From contig NZ_JAGENB010000003.1 of assembly GCF_019991125.1 (NCBI RefSeq), positions 372,001-436,000 on the forward strand: a stretch of DNA of 64,000 bases. The letters are read 5' to 3'. The notes beneath the pieces were generated by a model. It saw nothing but the letters and a program-made list of their open reading frames with translations. It searched no databases and was not told where the DNA came from. Made by a program: the position numbers and the translations under genes. The DNA is from Phyllobacterium calauticae. GTDB lineage: Bacteria; Pseudomonadota; Alphaproteobacteria; Rhizobiales; Rhizobiaceae. Below, in pieces: positions 25,270 through 35,166 of this stretch (positions are counted from its first letter, which is position 1; each line of letters opens with the position of its first letter).

Positions 25270-26511
25270 ATGTCCCTCTCAGAAACGAACGCGGCGCATG
25301 ATCGCTATGCCGCCTTTCGCCATTCATCCTTCACACGATACTGGCTGGCGCGCTTCTTCGGCTCCTTTGCCATCCAGATCATCAGCGTGTCCGTCGGCTG
25401 GCAGATTTACGATCTGACGCGCGATCCCTTTGATCTCGGCCTCGTCGGGCTCGTCCAGTTCGCCCCCTCACTGCTGCTGGTTCTCGTCACCGGTGCCGCC
25501 GCAGACCGGTTTGGCCGCCGCTTCATCATGGGGCTTGCACTGGGTGCGGAAGTGATCTGCGCCGCGCTGCTGTTGCTGCTGACCCTCACCCACACGTTCA
25601 CCCCGCTCACCGTCTTTGCCATTCTCGCCGGCTTCGGCGTGGGGCGCGCTTTTCTTGGACCGGCTTCCGCCTCACTGGTCGTCAATCTGGTGCCAACCGA
25701 AGTATTTTCGAACGCCGTATCGTGGAACTCCTCCGCCTGGCAGATCGCCACGATTGTGGGCCCTGTGGCAGGCGGCCTGCTCTACGGCCTGTCGCCCGCC
25801 ATCGCCTACGGCATAGCGACGGTCCTGCTGGCTGCCGCCACGATCTGCATTTTCTCCATCCCCAAACCCGCCCAGCATACGCTTACCGAGAAAAAATCGC
25901 TTCAGACGCTGCTGGCAGGCTTTCACTACATCTGGAAAGAGAAAGTCGTTCTCGGCGCGATTTCGCTCGATCTGTTTGCCGTCCTGCTCGGCGGCGCCGT
26001 AGCGCTCCTGCCGGTCTATGCCCGGGATATCCTGCAGCTCGGCCCCTGGGGGCTTGGAATGCTGCGGGCAGCGCCAGGCATCGGTGCCATTCTGACTGCG
26101 CTCTGGCTGGCCGGCCATCCCATTCGCGACCATGCCGGCATGATCATGTTCCTGTTTGTCGCGCTGTTCGGCTTGCTCACCGTCATGTTCGGCATATCCA
26201 ACCTCGCATGGCTCTCCATCGCCCTGCTGGCCCTGATGGGCGCGGCTGACATGATCAGCGTCTATATCCGGGAAACCCTCCTGCAACTCTGGACACCAGA
26301 CCACGTCCGCGGCCGCGTCAATGCGGTCAACATGGTCTTTGTCGGCGCGTCGAATGAGTTGGGTGAGTTCCGCGCCGGTATCATGGCATCGCTGATCGGC
26401 ACCATCCCTGCCGTCGTCTTCGGCGGTGTCGGTACGATTGCCGTCGCGGGCCTGTGGGCTTACCGGTTCCCGCAATTGCGCAAGGCACGCAACCTGCAGG
26501 GCCGGACATAG
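25270..26511 (+). CDS. MFS transporter, EntS-like (MFS_3)
   Basis: A 413-residue protein with about 12 hydrophobic helices. The N-terminal FTRYWLARFFGSFAIQIISV, GWQIYDLTRDPFDLGLVGLV and ADRFGRRFIMG (the loop 2-3 MFS motif) match the enterobactin exporter-like MFS_3 group. PDHVRGRVNAVNMVFVGASN is the family's late-loop signature. Members usually export small molecules or siderophores; the substrate is not predictable. Monocistronic, ending four bases from the convergent amidotransferase gene. Confidence 0.9.
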   Translation: MSLSETNAAHDRYAAFRHSSFTRYWLARFFGSFAIQIISVSVGWQIYDLTRDPFDLGLVGLVQFAPSLLLVLVTGAAADRFGRRFIMGLALGAEVICAALLLLLTLTHTFTPLTVFAILAGFGVGRAFLGPASASLVVNLVPTEVFSNAVSWNSSAWQIATIVGPVAGGLLYGLSPAIAYGIATVLLAAATICIFSIPKPAQHTLTEKKSLQTLLAGFHYIWKEKVVLGAISLDLFAVLLGGAVALLPVYARDILQLGPWGLGMLRAAPGIGAILTALWLAGHPIRDHAGMIMFLFVALFGLLTVMFGISNLAWLSIALLALMGAADMISVYIRETLLQLWTPDHVRGRVNAVNMVFVGASNELGEFRAGIMASLIGTIPAVVFGGVGTIAVAGLWAYRFPQLRKARNLQGRT

Positions 26512-26515
26512 ACGG

Positions 26516-27250
26516 CTAAGCCGGAACCGGCGCGCCGAAGATCGTGCCAAGAAAACGCTGGAGCCAGGCTTTCAGCACCGCGTCATAGACCAGTCGGCCT
26601 TCCAGATGCTGGCGGCCGTGCTGGGCATTGTTCATGGTGAAGCGTTCCGAGCCGCGCACCACCCAGCGCTGCATCATGGCGCGGGTCAATTCCGCGTGAA
26701 ACTGCACCCCCCAGGCATTTTCGCCATAGCGAAACGCCTGGTTGTGATAGGCCTTGGCCGTTGCCAGAAGCGTGGCGCTGCGCGGCAGGTCAAAGCCCTC
26801 GCGGTGAAAATGATACACCATGGGCGGCCACTCCATCAGAGCCTTGCCGGCCTCAGTGGCTTCGAGTTCATACCAGCCGATTTCCACCAGTCCTTCCGGA
26901 TGCGGACCGACCGTGCCTCCAAGATGCTTGGCGAGCATCTGCGCACCAAGACAAATGCCAAGAAAGGGCTTGTTTTCCGCAAGCGGCACGGACAGCCAGT
27001 CGGTTTCCCGGTCAACGAATTCATCGGGGTCATTGGCGCTCATGGGGCCGCCAAAGATGACAGCGCCCGCATGGTCCTCCAGCGTCTCGGGCAGCTCATC
27101 GCCAAGCGGCGGGCGGCGAATATCCAGATCAAAGCCGGATTGCAGCAGCAGCTGGCCGACGCGACCGGGACTTGAACGTTCCTGATGCAGTACCGTGAGG
27201 ATTTTCGGGCGCTTCACTTGCCTGTTCTCCATCCAGTCTGTCTGGAACAT
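26516..27250 (-). CDS. class I glutamine amidotransferase-like protein
   Basis: A 244-residue protein of the type related to GMP synthase's amidotransferase domain. The nucleophile elbow is FLGICLGAQMLAKHLG (Cys), and the His-x-Glu pair is in WGVQFHAELTRAMM. Members deamidate glutamine or act on gamma-glutamyl compounds; the acceptor is unknown. The start is uncertain: ATG 27250 has AGGATC upstream, while ATG 27232 starts directly at MENRQVKRPKILTVLHQE. It is the last gene of a leftward run 10 bases after the TerB-like gene. Confidence 0.85.
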   Translation of the reverse strand: MFQTDWMENRQVKRPKILTVLHQERSSPGRVGQLLLQSGFDLDIRRPPLGDELPETLEDHAGAVIFGGPMSANDPDEFVDRETDWLSVPLAENKPFLGICLGAQMLAKHLGGTVGPHPEGLVEIGWYELEATEAGKALMEWPPMVYHFHREGFDLPRSATLLATAKAYHNQAFRYGENAWGVQFHAELTRAMMQRWVVRGSERFTMNNAQHGRQHLEGRLVYDAVLKAWLQRFLGTIFGAPVPA

Positions 27251-27260
27251 GCTTCTGATC

Positions 27261-27737
27261 CTATTCCTCTTGCACCGCCTGTTTGGCGCGCAGGGCTGCC
27301 TTCTGCTTCATCGTGACCCGGTCACGGGACGAGACTCCGATCAGTTCCGCAACCCGCCAGACAACATTTTCTTCCAGCTCATGCGCAGAGCCGTCGGCGA
27401 AAACCACGTCCCACATCAGTTCAATGAAGTGAATTCGCGCCGCTTCGTCAAGATTGCGTTTGAGCACACTGGTAAAGCTGTAGAGATCGACGGCTTCCTG
27501 ATCCGCCTGCTCACTGTCCTCGAGCAGACGCTTCAAGGCTTCGCCTTTGAGCCCGTAGGCTTCGGAAATCAGCTGTGACAGGCGCTTGCGTTCCACCTTG
27601 CGCCGCTCGCCATCCGCATCCATGACATGAAACATCAGCGCGGCCGCCGCAAGGCGCGGATCATTCCTGGAAAAATGGCCTTTCCCGCTTTCGCCTGAAG
27701 GCAAAGCTTTGAAGAAGGTGACAAGGCGGTCCAGCAT
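27261..27737 (-). CDS. TerB-like (tellurite resistance) domain protein
   Basis: A 158-residue all-helical protein beginning MLDRLVTFFKALPSGESGKG. It has the TerB metal-site style segment NDPRLAAAALMFHVMDADGE and later LMWDVVFADGSAHELEENVV. Such acidic motifs are characteristic of the TerB family, including many proteins with no tellurite phenotype. It is separated from hemY by about 160 bases and may be expressed from its own promoter. The function is unknown. Confidence 0.82.
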   Translation of the reverse strand: MLDRLVTFFKALPSGESGKGHFSRNDPRLAAAALMFHVMDADGERRKVERKRLSQLISEAYGLKGEALKRLLEDSEQADQEAVDLYSFTSVLKRNLDEAARIHFIELMWDVVFADGSAHELEENVVWRVAELIGVSSRDRVTMKQKAALRAKQAVQEE

Positions 27738-27899
27738 CAATACGGATCTCTCAACGTTGTTATCAATGAGCCGAATCAACTGATAGCTTGGCTGACACGG
27801 CCCTGCCATTGTGCATCTTGCCGCAAAGACCGCTATTGAAATTAATGTGTTAGGATCGCCACACCGGAGCATTTCCGGCCACACCGACCGGAAAAAGCT

Positions 27900-29585
27900 C
27901 TAGAAAAGACGGAACTTCTTGTTGGGCCGATCTTCCTCGTCGTCAGCCAGCACGCCCGGGTCATCCGGCACCGGAATGACCAGTTTTTCTTCCGCGTTCT
28001 GCACCGCCGCAGGCGCCGTTTCCGCCAGAGACGGCAGGACGGACGCAATGCGTTCATGGGCATGGGGCTCTTCCGGTTTTGCCGCCACGGGCTTCACCGC
28101 AGGCTCTGCGGGTACAATTTCCGCGTCCGCAATATCGGCATCCGCTTCAACAACACGTGCCGCCGGTTTTTCGGCAGATACCACCATGGACTTCGCCGGG
28201 ATCAATGGCTCGGCGGGCTCGCGCCCGGGCGCAGACTGGATGGGTTTGGCTGCCAGCGCACTGTCAAAATCATCGCGCGCATCGATTACCGTTCCCAATT
28301 GCTCGACGGGAACCTTCCACTCGAACGCATTCAGCTTGCCGGTGACCGGCGAAGCGGGAGCCCAGCGCTCGGAAACATAGCCGTCAGCGGTCCAGGCGGG
28401 ATCGCGGGGCGCCTTGACGGCCCGTGACAGCCACTGGCGCACCCGGCCCTGATCGCCCGTCTGCGCCTCCTCGATATCGGCCAGCAGCAGATAGGCACTT
28501 TCGCGCGGCGCCGTGCGCAACACGGTCTCGGCAGCCTCGCGCGCTTCCTTCAATTCACCGGCAGCCAGCGCCGCATGGGCTATGGCGAGGTTCGATTCCG
28601 CATGGTGCGGATAGAGCGAAGCCAGATGGCGGGCGCGTTTCAGACGATCGAACACGGAATCTCCCAGGCGCGCATGCACATAGGTTTCCGCCACTTCCGG
28701 GTGTGGCTGCTTCTTCCACACATGCTCCAGAATTTTCGAGCCCTTGCGCAGATCGGCCTGCTGGAACAGCACCTTTGCCGCGATAATGGCGGCCGGGATC
28801 AGATCAGGCGCGAGCTTGTTCGCCTCGATGGCAATGGGTTTCGATCCGACCGGATCACTTTCGAACGTATCGAGCGCCTTGGCGGTCAGGAGAACGGCAC
28901 GTTCCCGCTTTGCCGTGTCCTTGTCGATCTGCTTGGCGGTTTTCTGCCTCTCCAGCAATTCCAGCGCGCCATCCCAATCGCCATGGGCGGTTTTTTGGCC
29001 AAGGGCCGCCGTAGAGGCCCATTCGACGTTGGGTGCCAGAAGCGCTGCCTGTTCGGCATATTGCAGCGACGCATCCCGCGCACCAAGGCGTTGCGCTTCG
29101 AGATAAAGCCCGCGCAGGCCGAGCAGCTTGGTCTCCGGATCATCCAGCATCGCCTGGAATTTCGCCCTGGCATCGTCCGAACGGCCTTCCAGCATGGCTG
29201 CCTGCGCGTCCAGAAGCTTGATCAGCGGCTCCTGATCGACATTGAGGAGTTTTTCCGCCTGTTTGATCATGCGCCGGGCCGTTTGCCCGTCCCCCGCACC
29301 CGCGGCAATCAGACCTGTGGACAGGGATTGATAGCCGCGATCACGCTTGCGGGCCCGGAAATGGCGGCGCAGGGCATAGGGCGAGCCAATAACGCTCTTG
29401 ATGATCCACCAGACCAGCATGACAGCGGCCACAAGCGCCACGATGGCGGACGCGGCCACCATGAGGCTGACCTTGTGCTGCATCCCGGCAAAGGTGACGA
29501 CGAGATCGCCGGGCCGGTCGGCGAGCCATGCAAAACCAAACCCCAGCACCAGAACGACGACAAGGAAGGACAGAACTTTGATCAT
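27900..29585 (-). CDS. hemY: HemY N-terminal-domain / TPR-like protein (heme biosynthesis operon)
   Basis: A 561-residue membrane-anchored protein. Two hydrophobic helices lie near the N-terminus (VLSFLVVVLVLGFGFAWLA and a second at about 45-66), with RPGDLVVTFAGMQHKVSL between. A long tetratricopeptide-like helical region follows, and the tail is acidic and Pro/Ala-rich. This is the HemY family found in hem operons; despite the name it is not the protoporphyrinogen oxidase HemY of Bacillus. ATG 29585 is preferred over 29591 because AGGGAAG then has better spacing. It lies 12 bases after the mitofilin gene. Confidence 0.88.
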   Translation of the reverse strand: MIKVLSFLVVVLVLGFGFAWLADRPGDLVVTFAGMQHKVSLMVAASAIVALVAAVMLVWWIIKSVIGSPYALRRHFRARKRDRGYQSLSTGLIAAGAGDGQTARRMIKQAEKLLNVDQEPLIKLLDAQAAMLEGRSDDARAKFQAMLDDPETKLLGLRGLYLEAQRLGARDASLQYAEQAALLAPNVEWASTAALGQKTAHGDWDGALELLERQKTAKQIDKDTAKRERAVLLTAKALDTFESDPVGSKPIAIEANKLAPDLIPAAIIAAKVLFQQADLRKGSKILEHVWKKQPHPEVAETYVHARLGDSVFDRLKRARHLASLYPHHAESNLAIAHAALAAGELKEAREAAETVLRTAPRESAYLLLADIEEAQTGDQGRVRQWLSRAVKAPRDPAWTADGYVSERWAPASPVTGKLNAFEWKVPVEQLGTVIDARDDFDSALAAKPIQSAPGREPAEPLIPAKSMVVSAEKPAARVVEADADIADAEIVPAEPAVKPVAAKPEEPHAHERIASVLPSLAETAPAAVQNAEEKLVIPVPDDPGVLADDEEDRPNKKFRLF

Positions 29586-29597
29586 GGTCATCTTCCC

Positions 29598-30932
29598 TTA
29601 CTGCGCTGCAGCCGGCGTCTTCATGCCGGTCAATGCATTGGAGAGCGCCTTGGAAACGATCTCGCCTGCCTTCTGACGGGTGCGCATGGCATTGGCGAAA
29701 TCGGTCGAGACGGCTTTGGCCGATTCGGGCAGCTTGTCCCATTCGGCAATGGCGGCAGGCAGATCACCGCCATTGAGATGCGCCTCTATGCGTGCGGTGA
29801 TGGCAGCAACGCCTTCACCCTCGACAAGGCCCACGGGGCGCGATTCCACCAGTGCGCTGGCGCTTGCCCATAGCCGGTCGACAATACCCGCATTGGGATC
29901 AACCGTTCGCGTCGTCGCAATGATTTTTGTCGCCACGTCGGCGAACTGGCTCGCCAGCATGCTGACAGTCGGAACACCGGCCGAAGCGGCAGTACGCAGC
30001 CCCTCGGCGTCAGCCGAGGCCGGCGCGACAGCAAGATATGTGTCGAGTTCCGCCGCAAAGGGCCCGCCCCGGTCGATCGCCGACTTCAGGCCGGTGGCGG
30101 CGATGGCCAGTGCCATGGTGTTCTGGCCGGCATTGTCCTGCACTTTCGTTTCCAGCGCATCGAGCCGCGTCTGCAAGGCTGCTGACGTCTGTGCCTCCCC
30201 CGCAAGTGCGCCGGCGGCTTGATCCACTTTCTGCTGACTGGCGGTCAGTTGCGTTTCGAGCGATGCGATACGCGCATCGATGGCACCGGTATCAACAGAA
30301 CCTCCTGTGCCGGCGGCCTTGGTCTGGGCATCCGCCAGGGTTTGCTTCAGAGCTTTTACGTCGGCGGCAATGCCGGACACTTGACCCAAGGCCTGCTTGG
30401 CGTTTTCCACGGCGCCGTTCAATGCAACCTGTGCGCCCTCGTCGAGACTGGTCTTCGCCGGAGCGGCGGCGCGCAATTCGGCAATCTGTTGCTGCACGGC
30501 TGAAAGGTCGGCTTTGGGCGATGGCAATACGCCAGCCCATTGCAGCGCGGTCGCACCAAGCAATGCCACCACGCCGCCGATGAGTCCGGCCGTCAAACGT
30601 CCAAGCGGATCGCCTGTCTTGGGCGCAGCAGCAACAGATGCCGGAGCCGCTGGTGTTGACGCTTCGCCAGATGGCGACCGGCCAAACGACGTGCCCTGTT
30701 GTAATGTCTCTTCTGCCATCGCCGTTTCAGCGCTGGCCGCAGAGGCCGCTTTTACCGGCTCGTCTTTCGGCGGCTGTGGCTTGGTATCCATCTTCGGGCT
30801 GAAGCCGACCGGCTCCGGTTGCGGTACGCTCACACCGGCCGGGGCACTTTTCACAATATCCGATGGCTCCAGTTCTATCGTCACAGGCTTCCGGGCTGAC
30901 TTGGAATGACGGGGAACGGATGATTTGGCCAT
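29598..30932 (-). CDS. Mitofilin / Mic60-like inner membrane protein
   Basis: A 444-residue protein. It has a disordered Pro/Ser/Ala-rich N-terminus, one transmembrane helix near 118-140 (RLTAGLIGGVVALLGATALQ), a long coiled coil (QQQIAELRAA and repeated Leu/Ala heptads to about 280), and a C-terminal mitofilin signature region. Alphaproteobacterial Mic60 homologues lie in heme operons, as here, and shape inner membranes. ATG 30932 has AGAGAG nearby; GTG 30938 is an alternative. Members have low sequence identity, so the call rests on layout and context. Confidence 0.83.
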   Translation of the reverse strand: MAKSSVPRHSKSARKPVTIELEPSDIVKSAPAGVSVPQPEPVGFSPKMDTKPQPPKDEPVKAASAASAETAMAEETLQQGTSFGRSPSGEASTPAAPASVAAAPKTGDPLGRLTAGLIGGVVALLGATALQWAGVLPSPKADLSAVQQQIAELRAAAPAKTSLDEGAQVALNGAVENAKQALGQVSGIAADVKALKQTLADAQTKAAGTGGSVDTGAIDARIASLETQLTASQQKVDQAAGALAGEAQTSAALQTRLDALETKVQDNAGQNTMALAIAATGLKSAIDRGGPFAAELDTYLAVAPASADAEGLRTAASAGVPTVSMLASQFADVATKIIATTRTVDPNAGIVDRLWASASALVESRPVGLVEGEGVAAITARIEAHLNGGDLPAAIAEWDKLPESAKAVSTDFANAMRTRQKAGEIVSKALSNALTGMKTPAAAQ

Positions 30933-31023
30933 GGACACTCTCTTCAGAACAATTAGGTTGACTGAAACCCCAAGCTAGCAGGGAAGTTCCGCTTCGGAAA
31001 CGTCATGCAGCGACGAATGCCAT

Positions 31024-31749
31024 TCACCTATCGTCCTGCGTCCCTTCCAGGAGGTCAAACAGCGCATCTTCATCCGGCCTGCGGGCGATCCTGACCGACG
31101 GTTTGTTGAAGCCCTTGAGATCATCGGCGATACGCTGAGAAAGGCATAAAAAGAGCGTCTTATCAAAGAGATGCGTCAATCCTGCGGCCTCGGCCAGAGT
31201 TGACAGGACGCCTGAGCTCATGCGCGAATACAGCAGACAGCAATCAATATTTCTTGACCCGAGCATTTTGGTCAGAAACTCAGTTGTATAACTGACTGAA
31301 ATTGTGTCGTAGACCGATATGGAAGAGCAACGGAACCCTGCTTTCGCCACGGCGCGCTCAAAGCCCGGCGACCTGACGTGGCCGGTCAGATAAAGCAGAG
31401 AGTCACTTGAACACAGCTCTTCAATGATCGTTTCCGCCAGCGATTCTCCATCGCCATCGCCCGTTGTCACCGTCTCAAAGCCGCGGGCGCGTGCCGCATC
31501 CGCGGTTGCCTCACCCACGGTGAAACAGGGCAACTGGAGATAAGGCGCAAGCAGGGCTTCGCTGGCGTGGACCAGCGCATTGGCGCTTGTGGCGACAAAC
31601 GCATTGAAGGTGCCTTCAGGCACGGCCGGGTTCAGGGGAACAATCTCCGTGAGCGGCAACAGCAGGGGTACATAGCCCTGCACGCGCAGCCGGTCGGCGG
31701 TTCTGGTCGCAGCTGGCAGGGGCCGTGTAACCAGAACAGTTTTTTCCAT
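31024..31749 (-). CDS. hemD: uroporphyrinogen-III synthase
   Basis: A 241-residue enzyme that cyclises hydroxymethylbilane to uroporphyrinogen III in heme biosynthesis. It begins EKTVLVTRPLPAATRTADRL, then has the HemD-like FVATSANALVHASEAL and FTVGEATADAARARGFE. HemD is a poorly conserved family, so context supports the call. The start overlaps the hemC stop by one base (TGATG), indicating translational coupling. Confidence 0.93.
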   Translation of the reverse strand: MEKTVLVTRPLPAATRTADRLRVQGYVPLLLPLTEIVPLNPAVPEGTFNAFVATSANALVHASEALLAPYLQLPCFTVGEATADAARARGFETVTTGDGDGESLAETIIEELCSSDSLLYLTGHVRSPGFERAVAKAGFRCSSISVYDTISVSYTTEFLTKMLGSRNIDCCLLYSRMSSGVLSTLAEAAGLTHLFDKTLFLCLSQRIADDLKGFNKPSVRIARRPDEDALFDLLEGTQDDR

Positions 31750-32678
31750 CAGAGCCAATCCGTAAAGAAATGCGCTCCAGCCTTTGCCCTGACGCGGGCG
31801 GCCGCATCCCGCCCGATGGCGGCTGCATCCGCCACATCGCCCTCGCCGGCCACTTCATGGGCTTCCGTACCATCCGGCAGCAGGATCATGCCGTGGAAGG
31901 TCAGGGTGTTGCCGGAAATCGTCGCAAGACCGGCGATGGGTGTGCGGCACGAACCATCGAGCGTGCCGAGGAAGGCGCGTTCACAGGCCAGCGCCGTCGA
32001 GGTTGCAAAATGATTGAGCGGCGCAACCAGTGCGTCAATTCGCGCATCGCCGATTCGGGTTTCCAGCGTGATCGCTCCCTGTCCGGGTGCCGGCGGAAAG
32101 CTTGCTACATCCATCAGGGCGGTCGCCACATCGCCAAGACCAAGGCGGCGCAGACCCGCATAGGCCAGGAAAGTGGCATCCACATCACCATCGGCCAGCT
32201 TGCGAAGGCGCGTTTCCACATTGCCGCGAAAGTTTACAACCTTCAGATCCGGCCGCGATTTGAGAATCAAGGCTTGGCGCCGCAGCGAGGCGGAACCGAC
32301 AACCGCACCCGAAGGCAATTCCGTCAGCGTTTTCACGGTACGACCGATGAAGGCATCGCGCGGATCTTCGCGCTCCAGAAAAACCGAGAGATGCAGGCCC
32401 TCGGGCAGGAAAGTCGGCATATCCTTGGAGGAGTGCACGGCCAGATCAATGCGGCCATCCGCCAGTTGCTCTTCGATTTCAAGGGTAAACAGCCCCTTGC
32501 CGCCAACCTCCGACAGCGGGCGATCCTGAATCCGGTCGCCGCTGGTCGAAATCACCACAATTTCGATGTCGTCTTCGCGCAGACCATGGGCTTTAACCAG
32601 CCGATCACACGTCTCACGGGCTTGTGCGAGTGCAAGCGCACTCCCACGTGTACCGATCTTGAGCGTTTTTGTTTGCAT
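31749..32678 (-). CDS. hemC: porphobilinogen deaminase (hydroxymethylbilane synthase)
   Basis: A 309-residue cytoplasmic enzyme that polymerises four porphobilinogens using a dipyrromethane cofactor. The cofactor Cys lies in [11 protein letters not shown], and [32 protein letters not shown] and [14 protein letters not shown] form the substrate-binding Arg/Lys set. It heads the leftward hemC-hemD-mitofilin-hemY run and is divergent from tsaD. Confidence 0.97.
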   Translation of the reverse strand: MQTKTLKIGTRGSALALAQARETCDRLVKAHGLREDDIEIVVISTSGDRIQDRPLSEVGGKGLFTLEIEEQLADGRIDLAVHSSKDMPTFLPEGLHLSVFLEREDPRDAFIGRTVKTLTELPSGAVVGSASLRRQALILKSRPDLKVVNFRGNVETRLRKLADGDVDATFLAYAGLRRLGLGDVATALMDVASFPPAPGQGAITLETRIGDARIDALVAPLNHFATSTALACERAFLGTLDGSCRTPIAGLATISGNTLTFHGMILLPDGTEAHEVAGEGDVADAAAIGRDAAARVRAKAGAHFFTDWL

Positions 32679-32774
32679 TAGTCGCAGTCCGTGTTACGCG
32701 AGTTTGAATTATCCGGCCCTAACTAACGGGCTTTTGTGCAACGGGCAATGCGGCGAAGGATGTCAGGGTCATCG

Positions 32775-33854
32775 ATGCGGGTTTTGGGCATAGAAACAAG
32801 CTGTGACGAAACGGCTGCTGCGGTCGTTGAGCGCGACCACAAAGGTCACGGACGGATTCTCTCCAATGTGGTTCTGAGCCAGATTGACGACCACGCACCC
32901 TATGGCGGCGTCGTGCCGGAGATTGCCGCACGTGCCCATGTGGAAGTGCTCGACCGGCTGATCGGACAGGCGCTGCATGAGGCCCACATGACCCTGGATG
33001 AGGTTGATGCGGTGGCAGCAACCGCTGGTCCCGGCCTGATCGGCGGGCTGATCGTCGGCCTCATGACCGGCAAGGCCATTGCCATGGCCGCGCAAAAGCC
33101 GTTTTACGCCATCAATCATCTCGAAGGTCATGCCCTGACGCCCCGTCTGACCGACCAGATCGATTTTCCCTATCTGCTTCTCCTTGTTTCCGGCGGCCAT
33201 ACCCAGATGGTGCTGGTCAAGGGCCTCGGCGATTATGAACGGCTTGGCACGACCATCGACGATGCCCTCGGCGAAGCCTTTGACAAAACAGCAAAACTGC
33301 TTGGCTTGCCCTATCCCGGCGGTCCCGAAGTGGAAAAGGCGGCGCAATCCGGCGATTCCAGCCGCTTTTCCCTGCCAAGGCCGCTCAAGGGCGAGGAGCG
33401 GCTCGACTTCTCCTTCTCCGGCCTGAAGACAGCCGTGCGCCAGCTGGCAACCACGCTGGAACCGCTGTCGCAGACGGATGTGAACGATATCTGCGCCGCG
33501 TTTCAGGCTGCCGTTGCCGATACGCTGAATGACCGCGTATCGCGCTCGCTTGCTCGTTTCCGCGCCAGATTTCCTGATGTGAAGGAACCCGCGCTGGTCG
33601 TCGCCGGTGGTGTTGCTGCCAACAAGGTCCTGCGGACCTGCCTGCAGGATCTGTGCTCCGGCAACGGCTTCCGCTTCATTGCGCCGCCCATGACGCTGTG
33701 CACCGATAATGCGGCGATGATCGCCTGGGCCGGGGTGGAACGGGCCGGGCATATGGCCGCCGATTCGCTCGATATCGCGCCGCGTTCGCGCTGGCCGCTG
33801 GACATGCAATCCGCCCCCCTGATCGGCGCCGGACGCCGGGGAGCCAAGGCATGA
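32775..33854 (+). CDS. tsaD: tRNA threonylcarbamoyladenosine synthesis protein TsaD
   Basis: A 359-residue ASKHA-fold enzyme that, with TsaB, TsaC and TsaE, makes t6A37 in tRNAs reading ANN codons. The start [19 protein letters not shown] is the family signature. The metal-binding His pair is in [12 protein letters not shown], and [11 protein letters not shown] and [12 protein letters not shown] are also conserved. ATG 32775 was chosen because an upstream in-frame start adds non-family residues. It overlaps gpsA by ATGA. Confidence 0.96.
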   Translation: MRVLGIETSCDETAAAVVERDHKGHGRILSNVVLSQIDDHAPYGGVVPEIAARAHVEVLDRLIGQALHEAHMTLDEVDAVAATAGPGLIGGLIVGLMTGKAIAMAAQKPFYAINHLEGHALTPRLTDQIDFPYLLLLVSGGHTQMVLVKGLGDYERLGTTIDDALGEAFDKTAKLLGLPYPGGPEVEKAAQSGDSSRFSLPRPLKGEERLDFSFSGLKTAVRQLATTLEPLSQTDVNDICAAFQAAVADTLNDRVSRSLARFRARFPDVKEPALVVAGGVAANKVLRTCLQDLCSGNGFRFIAPPMTLCTDNAAMIAWAGVERAGHMAADSLDIAPRSRWPLDMQSAPLIGAGRRGAKA

Positions 33855-34837
33855 ATCCCAGACATCAGATTGCAGTTCTTGGTGGTGGTGCCTGGGGCAC
33901 GGCTCTTGGCGCCATGGCGGCGCACAATGGACATGATGTGCGCCTTTACGCCCGCGACGCCGCCAGTGTGCATTCCATCAACACGCTTCACCGCAATGAA
34001 ACCTACCTGCCGGGCATTGACCTGCCAGCGCCATTGACCGCCAGCACAGACGCAGCGAGCGTTCTTTCGGGCAGCGATTTCATTCTTTGCGTCATTCCGG
34101 CGCAGGCCATGGCGGGCGCTCTCGAGGAGTTGAAGCCCCTGATCCCGAGGGCAGTACCGCTGATCATCTGCGCCAAGGGCATTGATCGCAAACGCGGTCT
34201 GCTGATGTCCAGTCTGGTCAGGGAAATCATCCCGGATCAGCTGATCGCGGCGCTGTCCGGGCCCAGCTTTGCCAGCGACGTGGCAAGAGGCCTGCCAACC
34301 GCCGTGACCGTTGCCGCGGAAAGCCAGGCCGTGGCAGACCGTATTGCGCTGGCCCTCTCAGGCCCAACGTTTCGCTGTTACTCGACGGACGACCTTGTCG
34401 GCGTCGAGATCGGCGGCTCCCTGAAGAACGTGCTTGCCATTGCCGCCGGTGCAGCCATTGGCCGGGGTTTTGGCGCCAGCGCACAGGCGGCGCTTGTCAC
34501 GCGTGGGTTTGTCGAACTGCGGCGGGTGGGTCACGCACTGGGTGCCCGGCCCGAGACGATCATGGGCCTTTCCGGCCTCGGCGATCTGCTGCTCTCCTGC
34601 TCGACCTCCCAGTCACGCAACTATTCCTACGGCCTTGCCCTCGGGCGGGGCGATGACCTGACCGGCAGACCGCTGGCGGAAGGCGTGGCGACGGCGGCTA
34701 TTGCCGCGGAGCTGGTCGCCCGGCACTCTATCGAAGCTCCGATCATCGAAGCGGTTGCGCGCATTCTGGACCGCAGTATTACCATTGACGAGGCGGTCGA
34801 AGCCCTGCTTGCAAGACCACTGAAAAACGAAGATTAG
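33851..34837 (+). CDS. gpsA: glycerol-3-phosphate dehydrogenase [NAD(P)+]
   Basis: A 328-residue cytoplasmic enzyme that makes sn-glycerol-3-phosphate for phospholipids. The dinucleotide motif is [16 protein letters not shown], and [28 protein letters not shown] and [12 protein letters not shown] are the catalytic and substrate-binding blocks. It overlaps tsaD by four bases and is followed by the YciI and EVE genes, a common alphaproteobacterial order. Confidence 0.96.
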   Translation: MNPRHQIAVLGGGAWGTALGAMAAHNGHDVRLYARDAASVHSINTLHRNETYLPGIDLPAPLTASTDAASVLSGSDFILCVIPAQAMAGALEELKPLIPRAVPLIICAKGIDRKRGLLMSSLVREIIPDQLIAALSGPSFASDVARGLPTAVTVAAESQAVADRIALALSGPTFRCYSTDDLVGVEIGGSLKNVLAIAAGAAIGRGFGASAQAALVTRGFVELRRVGHALGARPETIMGLSGLGDLLLSCSTSQSRNYSYGLALGRGDDLTGRPLAEGVATAAIAAELVARHSIEAPIIEAVARILDRSITIDEAVEALLARPLKNED

Positions 34838-34867
34838 AAATCTGATTGTCCGTATCGGAGAAACCGA

Positions 34868-35158
34868 ATGCTCTATGCTCTACTTTGCAACGACAAGCCC
34901 GGCCATCTGCAGGTGCGCCTCGATACCCGCGCCGCGCATCTTGACTATCTCAACGGTCTTGGCGACCGCCTGAAATTCGCAGGGCCTTTCCTCGGGGAAG
35001 ATTCCAAGCCCAACGGCAGTCTGGTTGTGATCGAAGCTTCTGATGTCGCCGGTGCCCGGGAAATCGCCGCAAACGACCCCTATGCCAAGGCTGGTCTGTT
35101 TGCATCGGTCGATATCCGCCCATGGAATTGGGCAATCAAGAATCCAGACAGCAAATAG
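34868..35158 (+). CDS. YciI family protein
   Basis: A 96-residue ferredoxin-like protein. It has LYALLCNDKPGHLQVRLDTR, AHLDYLNGLGDRLKFAGPF and NGSLVVIEASDVAGAREIAAND, matching YciI with its conserved His and Asp. Relatives have weak or unassigned enzyme activities. The small gap after gpsA suggests the same operon. Confidence 0.92.
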   Translation: MLYALLCNDKPGHLQVRLDTRAAHLDYLNGLGDRLKFAGPFLGEDSKPNGSLVVIEASDVAGAREIAANDPYAKAGLFASVDIRPWNWAIKNPDSK

Positions 35159-35166
35159 GTTCAAAC

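Noticed and set aside
27738-27899. N-terminal extension of the TerB-like gene to 27884
   Set aside because: The added residues look like translated intergenic DNA; the family-like start is MLDRLVTFF at 27737.
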